From NCBI RefSeq assembly GCF_900099835.1, contig NZ_FNKP01000002.1, positions 2,480,001 through 2,544,000 on the forward strand: DNA of 64,000 nucleotides, read 5' to 3'. Of the stretch, positions 55,596 to 63,063 are shown piece by piece; position 1 is the first letter of the stretch, and each line of letters starts with the position of its first letter. The notes under the pieces are model-generated. The model was given only the letters and a program-made list of their open reading frames with translations, made no database searches and was not told the DNA's origin. This stretch comes from Paraburkholderia fungorum. Lineage in GTDB: Bacteria > Pseudomonadota > Gammaproteobacteria > Burkholderiales > Burkholderiaceae. The position numbers and the translations under genes were made by a program.

Positions 55596-56120
55596 TCAGG
55601 GTTTGACGGTCAGCATCACGGAACCGAGTTCGTGATCGCCCTTCGCCTGCAATGTTTTCGCCGATGCAGGCGGCCATGTGAACGGCACGCGCACGAGTTC
55701 ACGACCGCCGACTTCGCGCGCGGTCTCCACCACCAGTTGATATTCGCCGGCCGGCAACTTGCCGAGCGGCGCTTTGCCATCGGCGAAAGTGATTGCCTGT
55801 TCGCCGGGCGCGCGTGTCGCACCCGACACGCCGTCAGCGGGCATCGTCATATCGCGGCCTGCCTTACGCCACCATTGACGCATGTCCTTCAGCCATTTCG
55901 CGCCCTCGCCGTCTTTCTTCTTCTGGTCGTACCACACCGCCAGCGTCGTCACGGGTGTCTGATCCGCCTTCTCGATCCACATCGATAGATAAGGCTTGTG
56001 GTACTCCGCGACGTCGAGGTGCGGAATGTCGACCGTAACGTTCATTTCAGCCGCGGCAGCAGCACCGGCCAGCGGCGCTGTAACCAGGCCCGTCAGCGTG
56101 ACGGCGAGCAATCGACGCAT
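55596..56120 (-). CDS. DUF2271 protein with ApbE flavinylation motif
   Basis: A 174-residue exported protein. The signal peptide (MRRLLAVTLTGLVTAPLAGA, cut near AAA-AE) is followed by a beta-sandwich typical of DUF2271 (VDIPHLDVAEYHKPYLSMWI; TLAVWYDQKK). Residues 96-102 read DGVSGAT, the D-x-x-S/T-G-A-T motif at which ApbE links FMN to the Thr in NqrC, RnfG and FMN_bind proteins; Thr102 would be the site. GAAAGG precedes the ATG at 56120; the longer frame is not exported. I take it as the flavin-carrying electron-transfer protein of the operon. Confidence 0.85.
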   Translation of the reverse strand: MRRLLAVTLTGLVTAPLAGAAAAAEMNVTVDIPHLDVAEYHKPYLSMWIEKADQTPVTTLAVWYDQKKKDGEGAKWLKDMRQWWRKAGRDMTMPADGVSGATRAPGEQAITFADGKAPLGKLPAGEYQLVVETAREVGGRELVRVPFTWPPASAKTLQAKGDHELGSVMLTVKP

Positions 56121-56145
56121 TGCAAACCTTTCAGAGATTGAATAG

Positions 56146-56796
56146 TTAGTGAATGAAGATGATCGCGAGCAACAGCGGTATGACGATCCCCAATCCAACG
56201 AGTGGCCAGGTTGCGCCGCGATTGCGCGCGTGCAGTTTCAGAAGAAACAGCCCGGTGATGCTGAAAACAAGGCATGCGAGCGCGAACACGTCGAGAAAGA
56301 GACTCCATGCACCGCCCGTGTTGCGTCCTTTGTGCAAATCGTTCAGATAGGAAATCCAGCCGCGCGTGGTCAGTTCGTATTGCATGTCGCCCTTCGAAAG
56401 ATCCACGCTGACCCAGCCATCGCCGCCTGGCCTGGGAAGCGCGATATAGACTTCGTCGCCCGACCATTCGGCTGTGCGGCCCTGCGTATCGATACCAAGT
56501 TGACGGTCCAGAAACGTGCTTAATTCAGCGGGAATCCCGGCTTTCTCCCGATTAGGAATCCGACTTATTGCATGCGCCATTCCGTCCGGAAGATGCACGC
56601 TATGCCGCTTGACGACCGGATGCGCCTCGATGCTGCCCGCGTGATTCAACGTGAGGCCCGTGACCGCGAACAGCATCATGCCGATCAGGCAGACTGCCGA
56701 GCTGATCCAGTGCCACCGGTGTAGATGCCGAAGCCAGAATGCCCGGCGCTGCGGTGCTTTGGCAGGCGCCATGCCCCCGTTGAGTTGAGTTTCCAT
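56146..56796 (-). CDS. PepSY-associated transmembrane protein
   Basis: A 216-residue inner-membrane protein of the PepSY_TM type. An N-terminal membrane helix (WISSAVCLIGMMLFAVTGL) is preceded by His residues in LRHLHRWHW, then a periplasmic PepSY-like segment (DGWVSVDLSKGDMQYELTT), and two C-terminal helices (LFLDVFALACLVFSITGLFL; GLGIVIPLLLAIIFIH). Histidines at LHRWHW, LNHAG and NDLHKG could hold heme, so it may carry electrons across the membrane. First gene of its operon; a strong Fur box lies 53-71 bases upstream of the start codon. Confidence 0.87.
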   Translation of the reverse strand: METQLNGGMAPAKAPQRRAFWLRHLHRWHWISSAVCLIGMMLFAVTGLTLNHAGSIEAHPVVKRHSVHLPDGMAHAISRIPNREKAGIPAELSTFLDRQLGIDTQGRTAEWSGDEVYIALPRPGGDGWVSVDLSKGDMQYELTTRGWISYLNDLHKGRNTGGAWSLFLDVFALACLVFSITGLFLLKLHARNRGATWPLVGLGIVIPLLLAIIFIH

Positions 56797-56848
56797 TGTC
56801 CCGTTGCTTATACGACCTGCCTGCCGCGAATGTCTTTGCTTAGCGGTG

Positions 56849-56867
56849 AATGATAATTGTTATCATT
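56849..56867. promoter_or_regulatory. Fur box upstream of the PepSY/DUF2271/ApbE operon
   Basis: AATGATAA-TTG-TTATCATT, a perfect 8-3-8 inverted repeat that agrees closely with the Fur consensus (GATAATGATAATCATTATC). Position, just upstream of the minus-strand PepSY gene, predicts iron repression of the whole operon. Confidence 0.85.
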
Positions 56868-56943
56868 TTCACGGACAAGATTGTAAGGTTACGGAATGTT
56901 TCAACCAAGTAATTTGTAGGGAAACTGCCAACGCCGGCGTACT

Positions 56944-57444
56944 TCAGTCCGAAGACTTGACACCTTCGCGCTGCGCCGACGCACGAAATGCGTCGACGAG
57001 TTTGTCGACGATATGGTTGAGCGCCGTATGTTCGTCGTGACTGAGCACCGATAACAATTCGGCTTCCAGCGCCTGCCCGAGTTCGTCGCTGGCCGCGCGC
57101 GTGCGCTTGCCTGCCGGCGTAGGCCACAACTGGAAATGACGCGCGTCGTCGGGATGAATGGTCCGGCGCACCTGTTTGCGCTCGATCAGATCCGCCATCA
57201 CCTTGGACAGCAGCGTCTTTTCAATCAGCGTTTGCTCCTTCACAGCCGTCGCCGTAATTCCGGGCGCGTCGCAAATGATCCTCAGCACACGCAGCGAGCG
57301 CACATCGAGACCGCACGCCGGCTTGTACACAGCATTGGCGCGGCTGATCATCTCGGTCCTGATCAGGTCCAGCTTGAACGTCAGGAAATGCGCAAACTTC
57401 ATGTCTTCGGTGACAACGCTGCTTTTCGGCTTGGCTGGTGACAT
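56944..57444 (-). CDS. MarR-family transcriptional regulator
   Basis: A 166-residue winged-helix protein. Features of the MarR fold are SLRVLRIICDAPGITATAVK, EKTLLSKVMADLIERKQVRR with the wing TIHPDDARHFQLWPTPAGKR. It lies between the PepSY operon and the divergent M20 amidohydrolase; a perfect inverted repeat in the gap to the M20 gene is its probable operator. Hence it likely responds to an acylated amino acid or related compound, not iron. Confidence 0.88.
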   Translation of the reverse strand: MSPAKPKSSVVTEDMKFAHFLTFKLDLIRTEMISRANAVYKPACGLDVRSLRVLRIICDAPGITATAVKEQTLIEKTLLSKVMADLIERKQVRRTIHPDDARHFQLWPTPAGKRTRAASDELGQALEAELLSVLSHDEHTALNHIVDKLVDAFRASAQREGVKSSD

Positions 57445-57571
57445 ACCGGCTCGTATTTCCCAGATCGGAAGAGGTGACTAGAGTCGCCCACACACCTCAC
57501 GACGAGGTGTTCGGGACAGAACAGATGATAGACGAAACTTTTTTGTCGCACTAACGTGTCCGTAAAATCAC

Positions 57572-57590
57572 TAGTTGAAACTTGCAACTA
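57572..57590. promoter_or_regulatory. Candidate MarR operator
   Basis: TAGTTG-aaacttg-CAACTA, a perfect 6-7-6 inverted repeat, typical of MarR sites in size, between the MarR gene and the divergent amidohydrolase (82 bases before its ATG). Confidence 0.6.
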
Positions 57591-57671
57591 TTGAAGTATC
57601 TTCCTGAAACTGAATCGCCCCGCTCCCGCGAACGACGGTTCTATTTTCATCATGATTCGAAGGATGCCGGC

Positions 57672-58826
57672 ATGCAGACAAATGTGGAATGGAATGCGCT
57701 CGCGGAATCGATGCGCACATGGCGACGCAATATTCATCAGCATCCCGAGTTGGGTTTTCACGAACACCGCACCGCCGAAATGGTCGCGAATCTTCTGACT
57801 GGTTGGGATATCGAAGTGCAGACGGGTGTCGGCGGCACGGGCGTGGTCGGCACTATTCGCGGCACGCAGGGCGCGGGTTTGTCGATCGGACTGCGCGCGG
57901 ACATGGACGCGTTGCCGATGCAGGAAAAGGGCACCGTTGCGCATCGTTCGAAACATGACAACGTTTTCCACGGCTGCGGCCACGACGGCCATACGTCCAT
58001 TCTGCTCGGCGTTGCGAAGCAATTGTCGGAGCATCGCGCGTTTCGCGGCACTGTCCACCTGATCTTTCAACCGGCTGAAGAAACGCTGCGCGGCGGGTCC
58101 GAGATGATTCGCGATGGTCTCTTCGAGCGTTTTCATTGCGACGAAATCTACGCGCTGCACAACAACAACGCGCTGCCCGCCGGCAAAGTCGGCGTACGTA
58201 GCGGCGCGATTCTTTCGGCGTGCGATCTCTTCAGGATTACCGTTCAGGGCGTCGGCAGCCACGCCGCGATGCCACACCGTTCAGTCGATCCGTTGATGAT
58301 CGGCGCGGCGATCGTGCAATCCATTCAGAGCATTGTCAGCCGCAATATCGATCCACTCGACACCGCCGTGGTCAGCGTCTGCAAGTTCATAGCAGGCACC
58401 GCGATCAACGTGATCCCCGACACGGCGCTACTGGAAGGGACAGTGCGCACACTGTCCGTCGCCGCGCAGGAACTGACGCTGAAACGTCTGCGCGATATCT
58501 GCGACGGCGCTGCCCGGATGTATGGATGCAGGGTCGAATTCGAACATCTTCAGAGTTCACCGCCAACCGTCAACACACCCGAACAGACTGAAATCGTTCG
58601 CGCCGCAGCGGAACACGTATTGGGCGTCGACAACGTGATTCCCGACGTGGCGCCGCTCATGGCATCAGAAGACTTCGCTTTCATGTTGCAGCAGCGGCCC
58701 GGCTCATACTTTTTCCTCGGACACGACGGCTTGACCTGCCATCATCCAGAATTCGATTTCGACGACGACACTGCACCTGCCGGCGCGGCCGTGTTCCTCG
58801 AAATCGTGCGCAGCCGGTTGGGTTGA
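57672..58826 (+). CDS. M20-family amidohydrolase (hippurate hydrolase / N-acyl amino acid deacylase)
   Basis: A 384-residue M20D metallohydrolase. Metal-binding motifs RADMDALPMQE, HGCGHDGH and QPAEET are in place, as is the C-terminal SEDFAFM. These enzymes cleave amide bonds of N-acyl or N-aromatic amino acids (hippurate, N-acetyl amino acids, auxin conjugates). The start at 57672 has AAGGA upstream; the frame is open 30 codons further without a site. It is followed 33 bases downstream by a transporter gene. Confidence 0.9.
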   Translation: MQTNVEWNALAESMRTWRRNIHQHPELGFHEHRTAEMVANLLTGWDIEVQTGVGGTGVVGTIRGTQGAGLSIGLRADMDALPMQEKGTVAHRSKHDNVFHGCGHDGHTSILLGVAKQLSEHRAFRGTVHLIFQPAEETLRGGSEMIRDGLFERFHCDEIYALHNNNALPAGKVGVRSGAILSACDLFRITVQGVGSHAAMPHRSVDPLMIGAAIVQSIQSIVSRNIDPLDTAVVSVCKFIAGTAINVIPDTALLEGTVRTLSVAAQELTLKRLRDICDGAARMYGCRVEFEHLQSSPPTVNTPEQTEIVRAAAEHVLGVDNVIPDVAPLMASEDFAFMLQQRPGSYFFLGHDGLTCHHPEFDFDDDTAPAGAAVFLEIVRSRLG

Positions 58827-58859
58827 ACGCACGCTCACCACCTCTCAAGGAGAACAGGA

Positions 58860-60179
58860 ATGTCCGCTAACCCCACGCCGTCACCGGCAATGGTGAGAAA
58901 GGTGGTGATTGCCTCCATTCTCGGCAATGCGTTCGAGTGGTTCGACTTCGCCATTTACGGGCTTTTCGCGGTGACGATCGCGAGGCTGTATTTTCCCGCC
59001 GACAACGCGCTCGCCTCGCTGATGCTCACGCTGGCGACTTTCGGCATTGGCTTCGCGGTACGTCCGCTCGGTGGCGTCTTGCTGGGGTTATACGGCGACC
59101 GGGTCGGCCGCAAGAAGGCGCTGTCGGTCACCATCGTGCTGATGGCGGTCGGCACCGGCATGATCGGTTTGCTGCCTACCTACGCCGCGATTGGCGTCGC
59201 CGCACCGATCCTGATGGTGCTCGCGCGAATGATCCAGGGCATGTCTGCGGGTGGCGAATTCAGCGGCGCGACTACGATGCTGGTGGAATTCGCTCCGGCT
59301 CATCGCCGCGGCTTTTTCGGCAGTTTTCAGATGTGCTCGCAGGCGCTGGCGTTTTCGCTAGGTGCAGCCGTCGCGTATTTGCTCACCACGCATCTCGACC
59401 CGGTGCAACTCGAAACCTGGGGGTGGCGTCTGCCGTTTCTGTTCGGCATCCTGATCGGACCAGTGGGCTGGCTGATTCGCTCAAAGGTCGACGAATCGCC
59501 GGAGTTTCTGGCCTATCGCCGTTCGGCTGCGAATGCGTCGGAGCAGGCCACACGAACGCCGTTACGCGACATTCTGCGAAAGTACCCGCGCGAGTTGATT
59601 TCGAGCACCGGCATTTGTGTGGTGGGCACTGTTTCTGCGTACGTCTTTGTGTTCTTCCTGCCGATCTTCGCTAAACAGCGCCTGGGAATTGCGACAGCCG
59701 ATGCGAATCTTTCGACATTCGTCGGCACTGCGGTCATTCTGGTGTTCTGTCCGTTGGCCGGTTATCTGTCGGATCGTTACGGACGCAAGGCGATATTGCT
59801 ACCCGGCATGCTGGGATATGGCGTCGCAGCCTGGTTTCTCTTTCATCACTTCATCAGCGCACCGTCGTTTCAGTCGCTACTGATGCTGCAAATCGGCGTG
59901 TCGTTCTTCATGAGCTTTATCTGGGCGCCCGTACCGATCGTGTTGACAGAAGTGTTCCCGGTTGGCGTGCGTTCGACTGGCGCAGCGCTGACCTACAATC
60001 TGGCAGTGTTGTTATTCGGCGGACTCGCGCCGTTCATCAACACCTGGCTGGTCAAGGTAACAGGTAGCAATGCCGCGCCGTTGTACTACGTGATGTTCAG
60101 TCTTCTGATCGGCGTGGTAAGTACGGTGCTACTGCCTGAAGCGAGTCGCGGCAGCCTGCGTGCGCGAGCGGCGTCGTAA
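58860..60179 (+). CDS. MFS transporter, metabolite:H+ symporter (MHS) family
   Basis: A 439-residue twelve-helix carrier with the MHS signature NAFEWFDFAIYGLFAVTIAR, loop GDRVGRKKALSVTIV, and the ProP/ShiA-like layout. AAGGAG precedes the ATG. It imports an organic acid or osmolyte with protons. Paired with the amidohydrolase, it probably brings in the N-acyl substrate or its product. Confidence 0.92.
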   Translation: MSANPTPSPAMVRKVVIASILGNAFEWFDFAIYGLFAVTIARLYFPADNALASLMLTLATFGIGFAVRPLGGVLLGLYGDRVGRKKALSVTIVLMAVGTGMIGLLPTYAAIGVAAPILMVLARMIQGMSAGGEFSGATTMLVEFAPAHRRGFFGSFQMCSQALAFSLGAAVAYLLTTHLDPVQLETWGWRLPFLFGILIGPVGWLIRSKVDESPEFLAYRRSAANASEQATRTPLRDILRKYPRELISSTGICVVGTVSAYVFVFFLPIFAKQRLGIATADANLSTFVGTAVILVFCPLAGYLSDRYGRKAILLPGMLGYGVAAWFLFHHFISAPSFQSLLMLQIGVSFFMSFIWAPVPIVLTEVFPVGVRSTGAALTYNLAVLLFGGLAPFINTWLVKVTGSNAAPLYYVMFSLLIGVVSTVLLPEASRGSLRARAAS

Positions 60180-60193
60180 CGAGGCGCGCCGGA

Positions 60194-60826
60194 TCACACC
60201 CGCCTGGTCGTCAGAAGCTTGATGCCCAGCACGACAAAGATCAGGCCACTGCACCGTTTCACGGCGGATAGCCAGCGGCTTGCACCGAGACGGTTGTGAA
60301 TGCCACGCACGCTGAGTGAGTAAATGGTATGCACGATCGCGACAATTTCGGCCACCGTCAGATACATGATGATGAACTGCTCCGGCAATCCGCGATCGTG
60401 TGCAATGAATTGCGGCATGAATGCGGACAGGAAAATCAATGTCTTCGGATTGCTGCCCGACACCAGTAGCGCTTCGCGGAACACTTTCCTTCTGTCCAGC
60501 GTGTACACGGGCAAGGTAGCGGGCGGCTGGCCGGTGCGCGCCTTGCCGCCTTGCAATTGCTTCACGCCGAGGTACATGAGATACGCCGCGCCGGTCACCT
60601 TCATGCCGACAAAGAGTACCGGCAATGCCGCCAGAATCGCGCCAACTCCTAACGCAACTAGCGCGACAACGACGAACTGCGCCAGCAGATTCCCCGCAAT
60701 GGTCGAGGCCGTTCCGCTGCTTCCATAACGCACCGTATTGCGGATCACGAGTAGAACATTCGGACCTGGTGAGATCGTCGTAATGAGATATGCGGTAGCG
60801 AAGAGAAGCCAGGTGTGAAATGACAT
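60194..60826 (-). CDS. LysE/RhtB-family amino-acid exporter
   Basis: A 210-residue membrane protein with six hydrophobic segments and the family opening TWLLFATAYLITTISPGPNV followed by LLVIRNTVRYG. It exports amino acids or amino-acid-like compounds. I start at 60826 (MSFHTW); the longest frame begins 19 codons upstream with non-membrane sequence. Convergent with the MHS transporter gene, with 14 bases between stops. Confidence 0.9.
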   Translation of the reverse strand: MSFHTWLLFATAYLITTISPGPNVLLVIRNTVRYGSSGTASTIAGNLLAQFVVVALVALGVGAILAALPVLFVGMKVTGAAYLMYLGVKQLQGGKARTGQPPATLPVYTLDRRKVFREALLVSGSNPKTLIFLSAFMPQFIAHDRGLPEQFIIMYLTVAEIVAIVHTIYSLSVRGIHNRLGASRWLSAVKRCSGLIFVVLGIKLLTTRRV

Positions 60827-60955
60827 TGCGCGCTCAGAGGGTTTATTTTGAAGGCTGTCGCCAATACCTCGGGATAATGCCATGAATAAAATCCCCCGGT
60901 CCCACCCTGAAGTATAAGGTCAGCAGATTCACACAATTGCCCCATGATCGCGGCC

Positions 60956-60961
60956 TATAAT
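60956..60961 (+). promoter_or_regulatory. Candidate -10 box (TATAAT)
   Basis: A perfect TATAAT about 113 bases before the BON-protein start. No good -35 at 16-18 bases is seen, so the promoter may be activator- or alternative-sigma-dependent. Confidence 0.35.
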
Positions 60962-61073
60962 CCGATCAGTTAGACTCATGGCACTCTTTGTACGGCATCG
61001 CGTTTCGCTGCCTCGCCGCCGCCGACATCACGCGACGGAGAAGCGGATTCAGAAAAACGGCAATGGAGGCATT

Positions 61074-61466
61074 GTGAAAACGAGTGGCGCAAATAGAATA
61101 ACCGGCGCGTTGGCCGCCCTGGCCATCAGCATTTGCGCGCTGGGCGCGAGTTCGGCGCAAGCGCAGACACCCAACGATGCGCCGAACGGCGCAGCTGTGT
61201 CGGGCCAGTCGATCACCACCTCATCGGTACACCGTAGAAGCGACAACGACATTGTTCGCGACGTGCGCCGCGCGCTCTCGCGAACGCCGGGACTGAATCC
61301 GTCGGGTATTCATGTGCGTTCGCGCAACGCCGCCGTGACGCTAACAGGCCGAGTACCGCAACGCTCACAGATCGCAAGAGCTAGCAGTGCCGCACGATCG
61401 GTGCGTGGCGTCAGGTCCGTTTCCAACCGGCTGACGGTGGTCACGCGAGGCGGCAACGTGCATTAA
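61074..61466 (+). CDS. BON-domain periplasmic protein
   Basis: A 130-residue exported protein from a GTG start with GGAGG four bases upstream. Signal peptide (ALAALAISICALGASSAQAQ at about residues 12-31), then one BON domain: DIVRDVRRALSRTPGLNPSG, VRSRNAAVTLTGRVPQRSQI, SVRGVRSVSNRLTVV. BON domains bind lipid membranes and are common in osmotic and envelope-stress proteins (OsmY). A longer ATG start at 60978 is possible but breaks the signal peptide. Confidence 0.85.
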   Translation: MKTSGANRITGALAALAISICALGASSAQAQTPNDAPNGAAVSGQSITTSSVHRRSDNDIVRDVRRALSRTPGLNPSGIHVRSRNAAVTLTGRVPQRSQIARASSAARSVRGVRSVSNRLTVVTRGGNVH

Positions 61467-61541
61467 CGGCACCGCGCGCACGTCGTTTCATTCATCGACT
61501 GCGCGCAATACGGCGGGTGCAGCCGTTCATCGCGACGGCCC

Positions 61542-62021
61542 TCAATCGAGTCGATCAGCAGGTATAGGCGGCGAGAAACGCAACGCGCCCGCGATACGGT
61601 TCCACGCATTGATTGCGCCGATCGCCGTCGTCAGGAACGCAATCTCCGTTTTCGAAAATTGCGTCTGCACTTCCGCGTGGTCGGCGTCGGCAACATGCCG
61701 CGAAGGCATCAAGGTCAGCGCCTCCGTCCACGCCAGCGCCGCGCGCTCGCGCGCCGAAAACAAACCGACTTCACGCCATGTCGCGACAAGATCGAGTTTG
61801 GCAGGCGTGACTCTCAGCTTGCGCGCGTAATTCAGATGATATTGAAGACAGAACGCACAGCCGTTCAGTTGCGAAGCGCGCACCTTGATCAACTCCGTCA
61901 ACGATTTTTCGAGTCCTGAGTTGTCCACCGCCTTTCCCAGCGCGGCAAGCGCGGCCAGCACATCGGGGGCTTCACGTTCGAAATCCGGCATGTCGATCAA
62001 GGCATGATGTTCCTGCGTCAT
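61542..62021 (-). CDS. AhpD-like alkylhydroperoxidase (CMD family)
   Basis: A 159-residue CMD protein with the peroxidase Cys pair in LNGCAFCLQYH, and the later LTTAIGAINAWNRIA. The pair marks the AhpD branch that reduces peroxides via a thiol relay. GGAG precedes the ATG. Divergent from a MarR regulator across a long perfect inverted repeat, a common arrangement for redox-responsive control. Confidence 0.9.
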   Translation of the reverse strand: MTQEHHALIDMPDFEREAPDVLAALAALGKAVDNSGLEKSLTELIKVRASQLNGCAFCLQYHLNYARKLRVTPAKLDLVATWREVGLFSARERAALAWTEALTLMPSRHVADADHAEVQTQFSKTEIAFLTTAIGAINAWNRIAGALRFSPPIPADRLD

Positions 62022-62044
62022 TCGCTTCTCCTTCTCAGGTAATA

Positions 62045-62082
62045 TAAGAATTCGTACATCTTCAATAATATTCGAATTCTTA
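62045..62082. promoter_or_regulatory. Candidate operator pair of the second MarR regulator
   Basis: Perfect 10-bp inverted repeat, taagaattcg at 62045-62054 and cgaattctta at 62073-62082, 18 bases apart, in the 65-base gap between the divergent CMD and MarR genes. Each arm has a GAATTC palindrome core, so each may bind one dimer. The right arm ends five bases before the MarR start codon. Confidence 0.7.
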
Positions 62083-62086
62083 CATC

Positions 62087-62569
62087 ATGAGCAAGAAGCC
62101 ACTGACGTCCCCGACGATTCCCGCAATCGGCGAAGGAAAGCGCGGAGAGCAAGGCCATATCGGTTATCTGTTGCGGCAAGCTTCCGCAGCTCATCGTATC
62201 CGCATGGAACAGGCGCTGCGGGACACGGGCATGACCGTCCCCCAGTTCCTCGTGCTGACGATGATCGCGGCCTACCCCGGTGTGTCCGGGGCCGATCTCG
62301 CACGGCTGTCGCTGCTGACGCCGCAAACCATGAGTGTCATCGTCGCGAATCTGGAACGGGACGGCATGGTGTTCCGTCAACCGCACGCGGAGCATGGACG
62401 TATTCAGCTCATCGGTATTACCGAGTCAGGCAAGAAATTCCTGTCGGGTTGTAAGGCTGCAGTCGCCGAGGCGGAGGCTGGGTTGCTCGACGGATTGTCG
62501 GCGGCCGAAGAGCGGGCGGTCCGAAAATGGCTTGTTCTGATTGCGCTTAAAACGGAGCAGATGGACTGA
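62087..62569 (+). CDS. MarR-family transcriptional regulator
   Basis: A 160-residue winged-helix regulator. GHIGYLLRQASAAHRIRMEQ, LARLSLLTPQTMSVIVANLE and GRIQLIGITESGKKFL are the MarR core. No ribosome binding site is evident; the operator runs up to the start codon, so binding would block both transcription and translation. It probably represses itself and the divergent AhpD-like gene in the absence of an oxidant or phenolic ligand. No redox Cys at the N-terminus, so OhrR-type sensing is less likely. Confidence 0.88.
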   Translation: MSKKPLTSPTIPAIGEGKRGEQGHIGYLLRQASAAHRIRMEQALRDTGMTVPQFLVLTMIAAYPGVSGADLARLSLLTPQTMSVIVANLERDGMVFRQPHAEHGRIQLIGITESGKKFLSGCKAAVAEAEAGLLDGLSAAEERAVRKWLVLIALKTEQMD

Positions 62570-63063
62570 TCGGCTTGGTATTTCAGTCGTCGCCAGACGA
62601 ACATCGGGAATCCAACGGCATCACTTGTAACCGAGGGTAAGCAATCCCGCACCGCCTCAGCGGGGTTATTGCGTCCCACCTCCCCGCAGCGCCAAGCCGC
62701 TCAAGCCGCATCGAACCCGGAACACCGTTCCAGGCATGCGCCTTCTCTTTACGCGAACACACCTCGTTACAAATCGATACCGCTCGCCGTCGATTGGCAA
62801 TCCACACTCCATCGCGAGCCGAAGATTCATACATGTGCTGAACCCAAAGTCGTGCATGCACGGTATCCGACTCAGTCCGCAAAGCCGTCCGTCAAGCCAG
62901 TCGTCAAGCTGATCAGCAAGAAATACAAGGCTGCTGCAAGGCCATTGCAAGCTCGCGTACCGCGTCGCCGCGCGGCAAGTTTTCCGCCTCAGATCAAACC
63001 GCCTGTATCTCCTGGACCCATCGTTATTTGTCCGGTCGCGTTCGCCGTATTCACGCTAACTTT
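62570..63063. other. Intergenic region, 494 bases
   Basis: Between the MarR gene and the phosphatase. A TTG-started plus-strand ORF of 134 residues (62669-63073) rich in Arg, Pro, Ala and Lys and two minus-strand frames overlap here. None has a clear start signal or a family, and I do not call them. No operator or RNA seen. Confidence 0.35.

Noticed and set aside
54731..55606. 291-residue plus-strand open frame
   Set aside because: Antisense to the DUF4198 gene, Arg/His-rich shadow.
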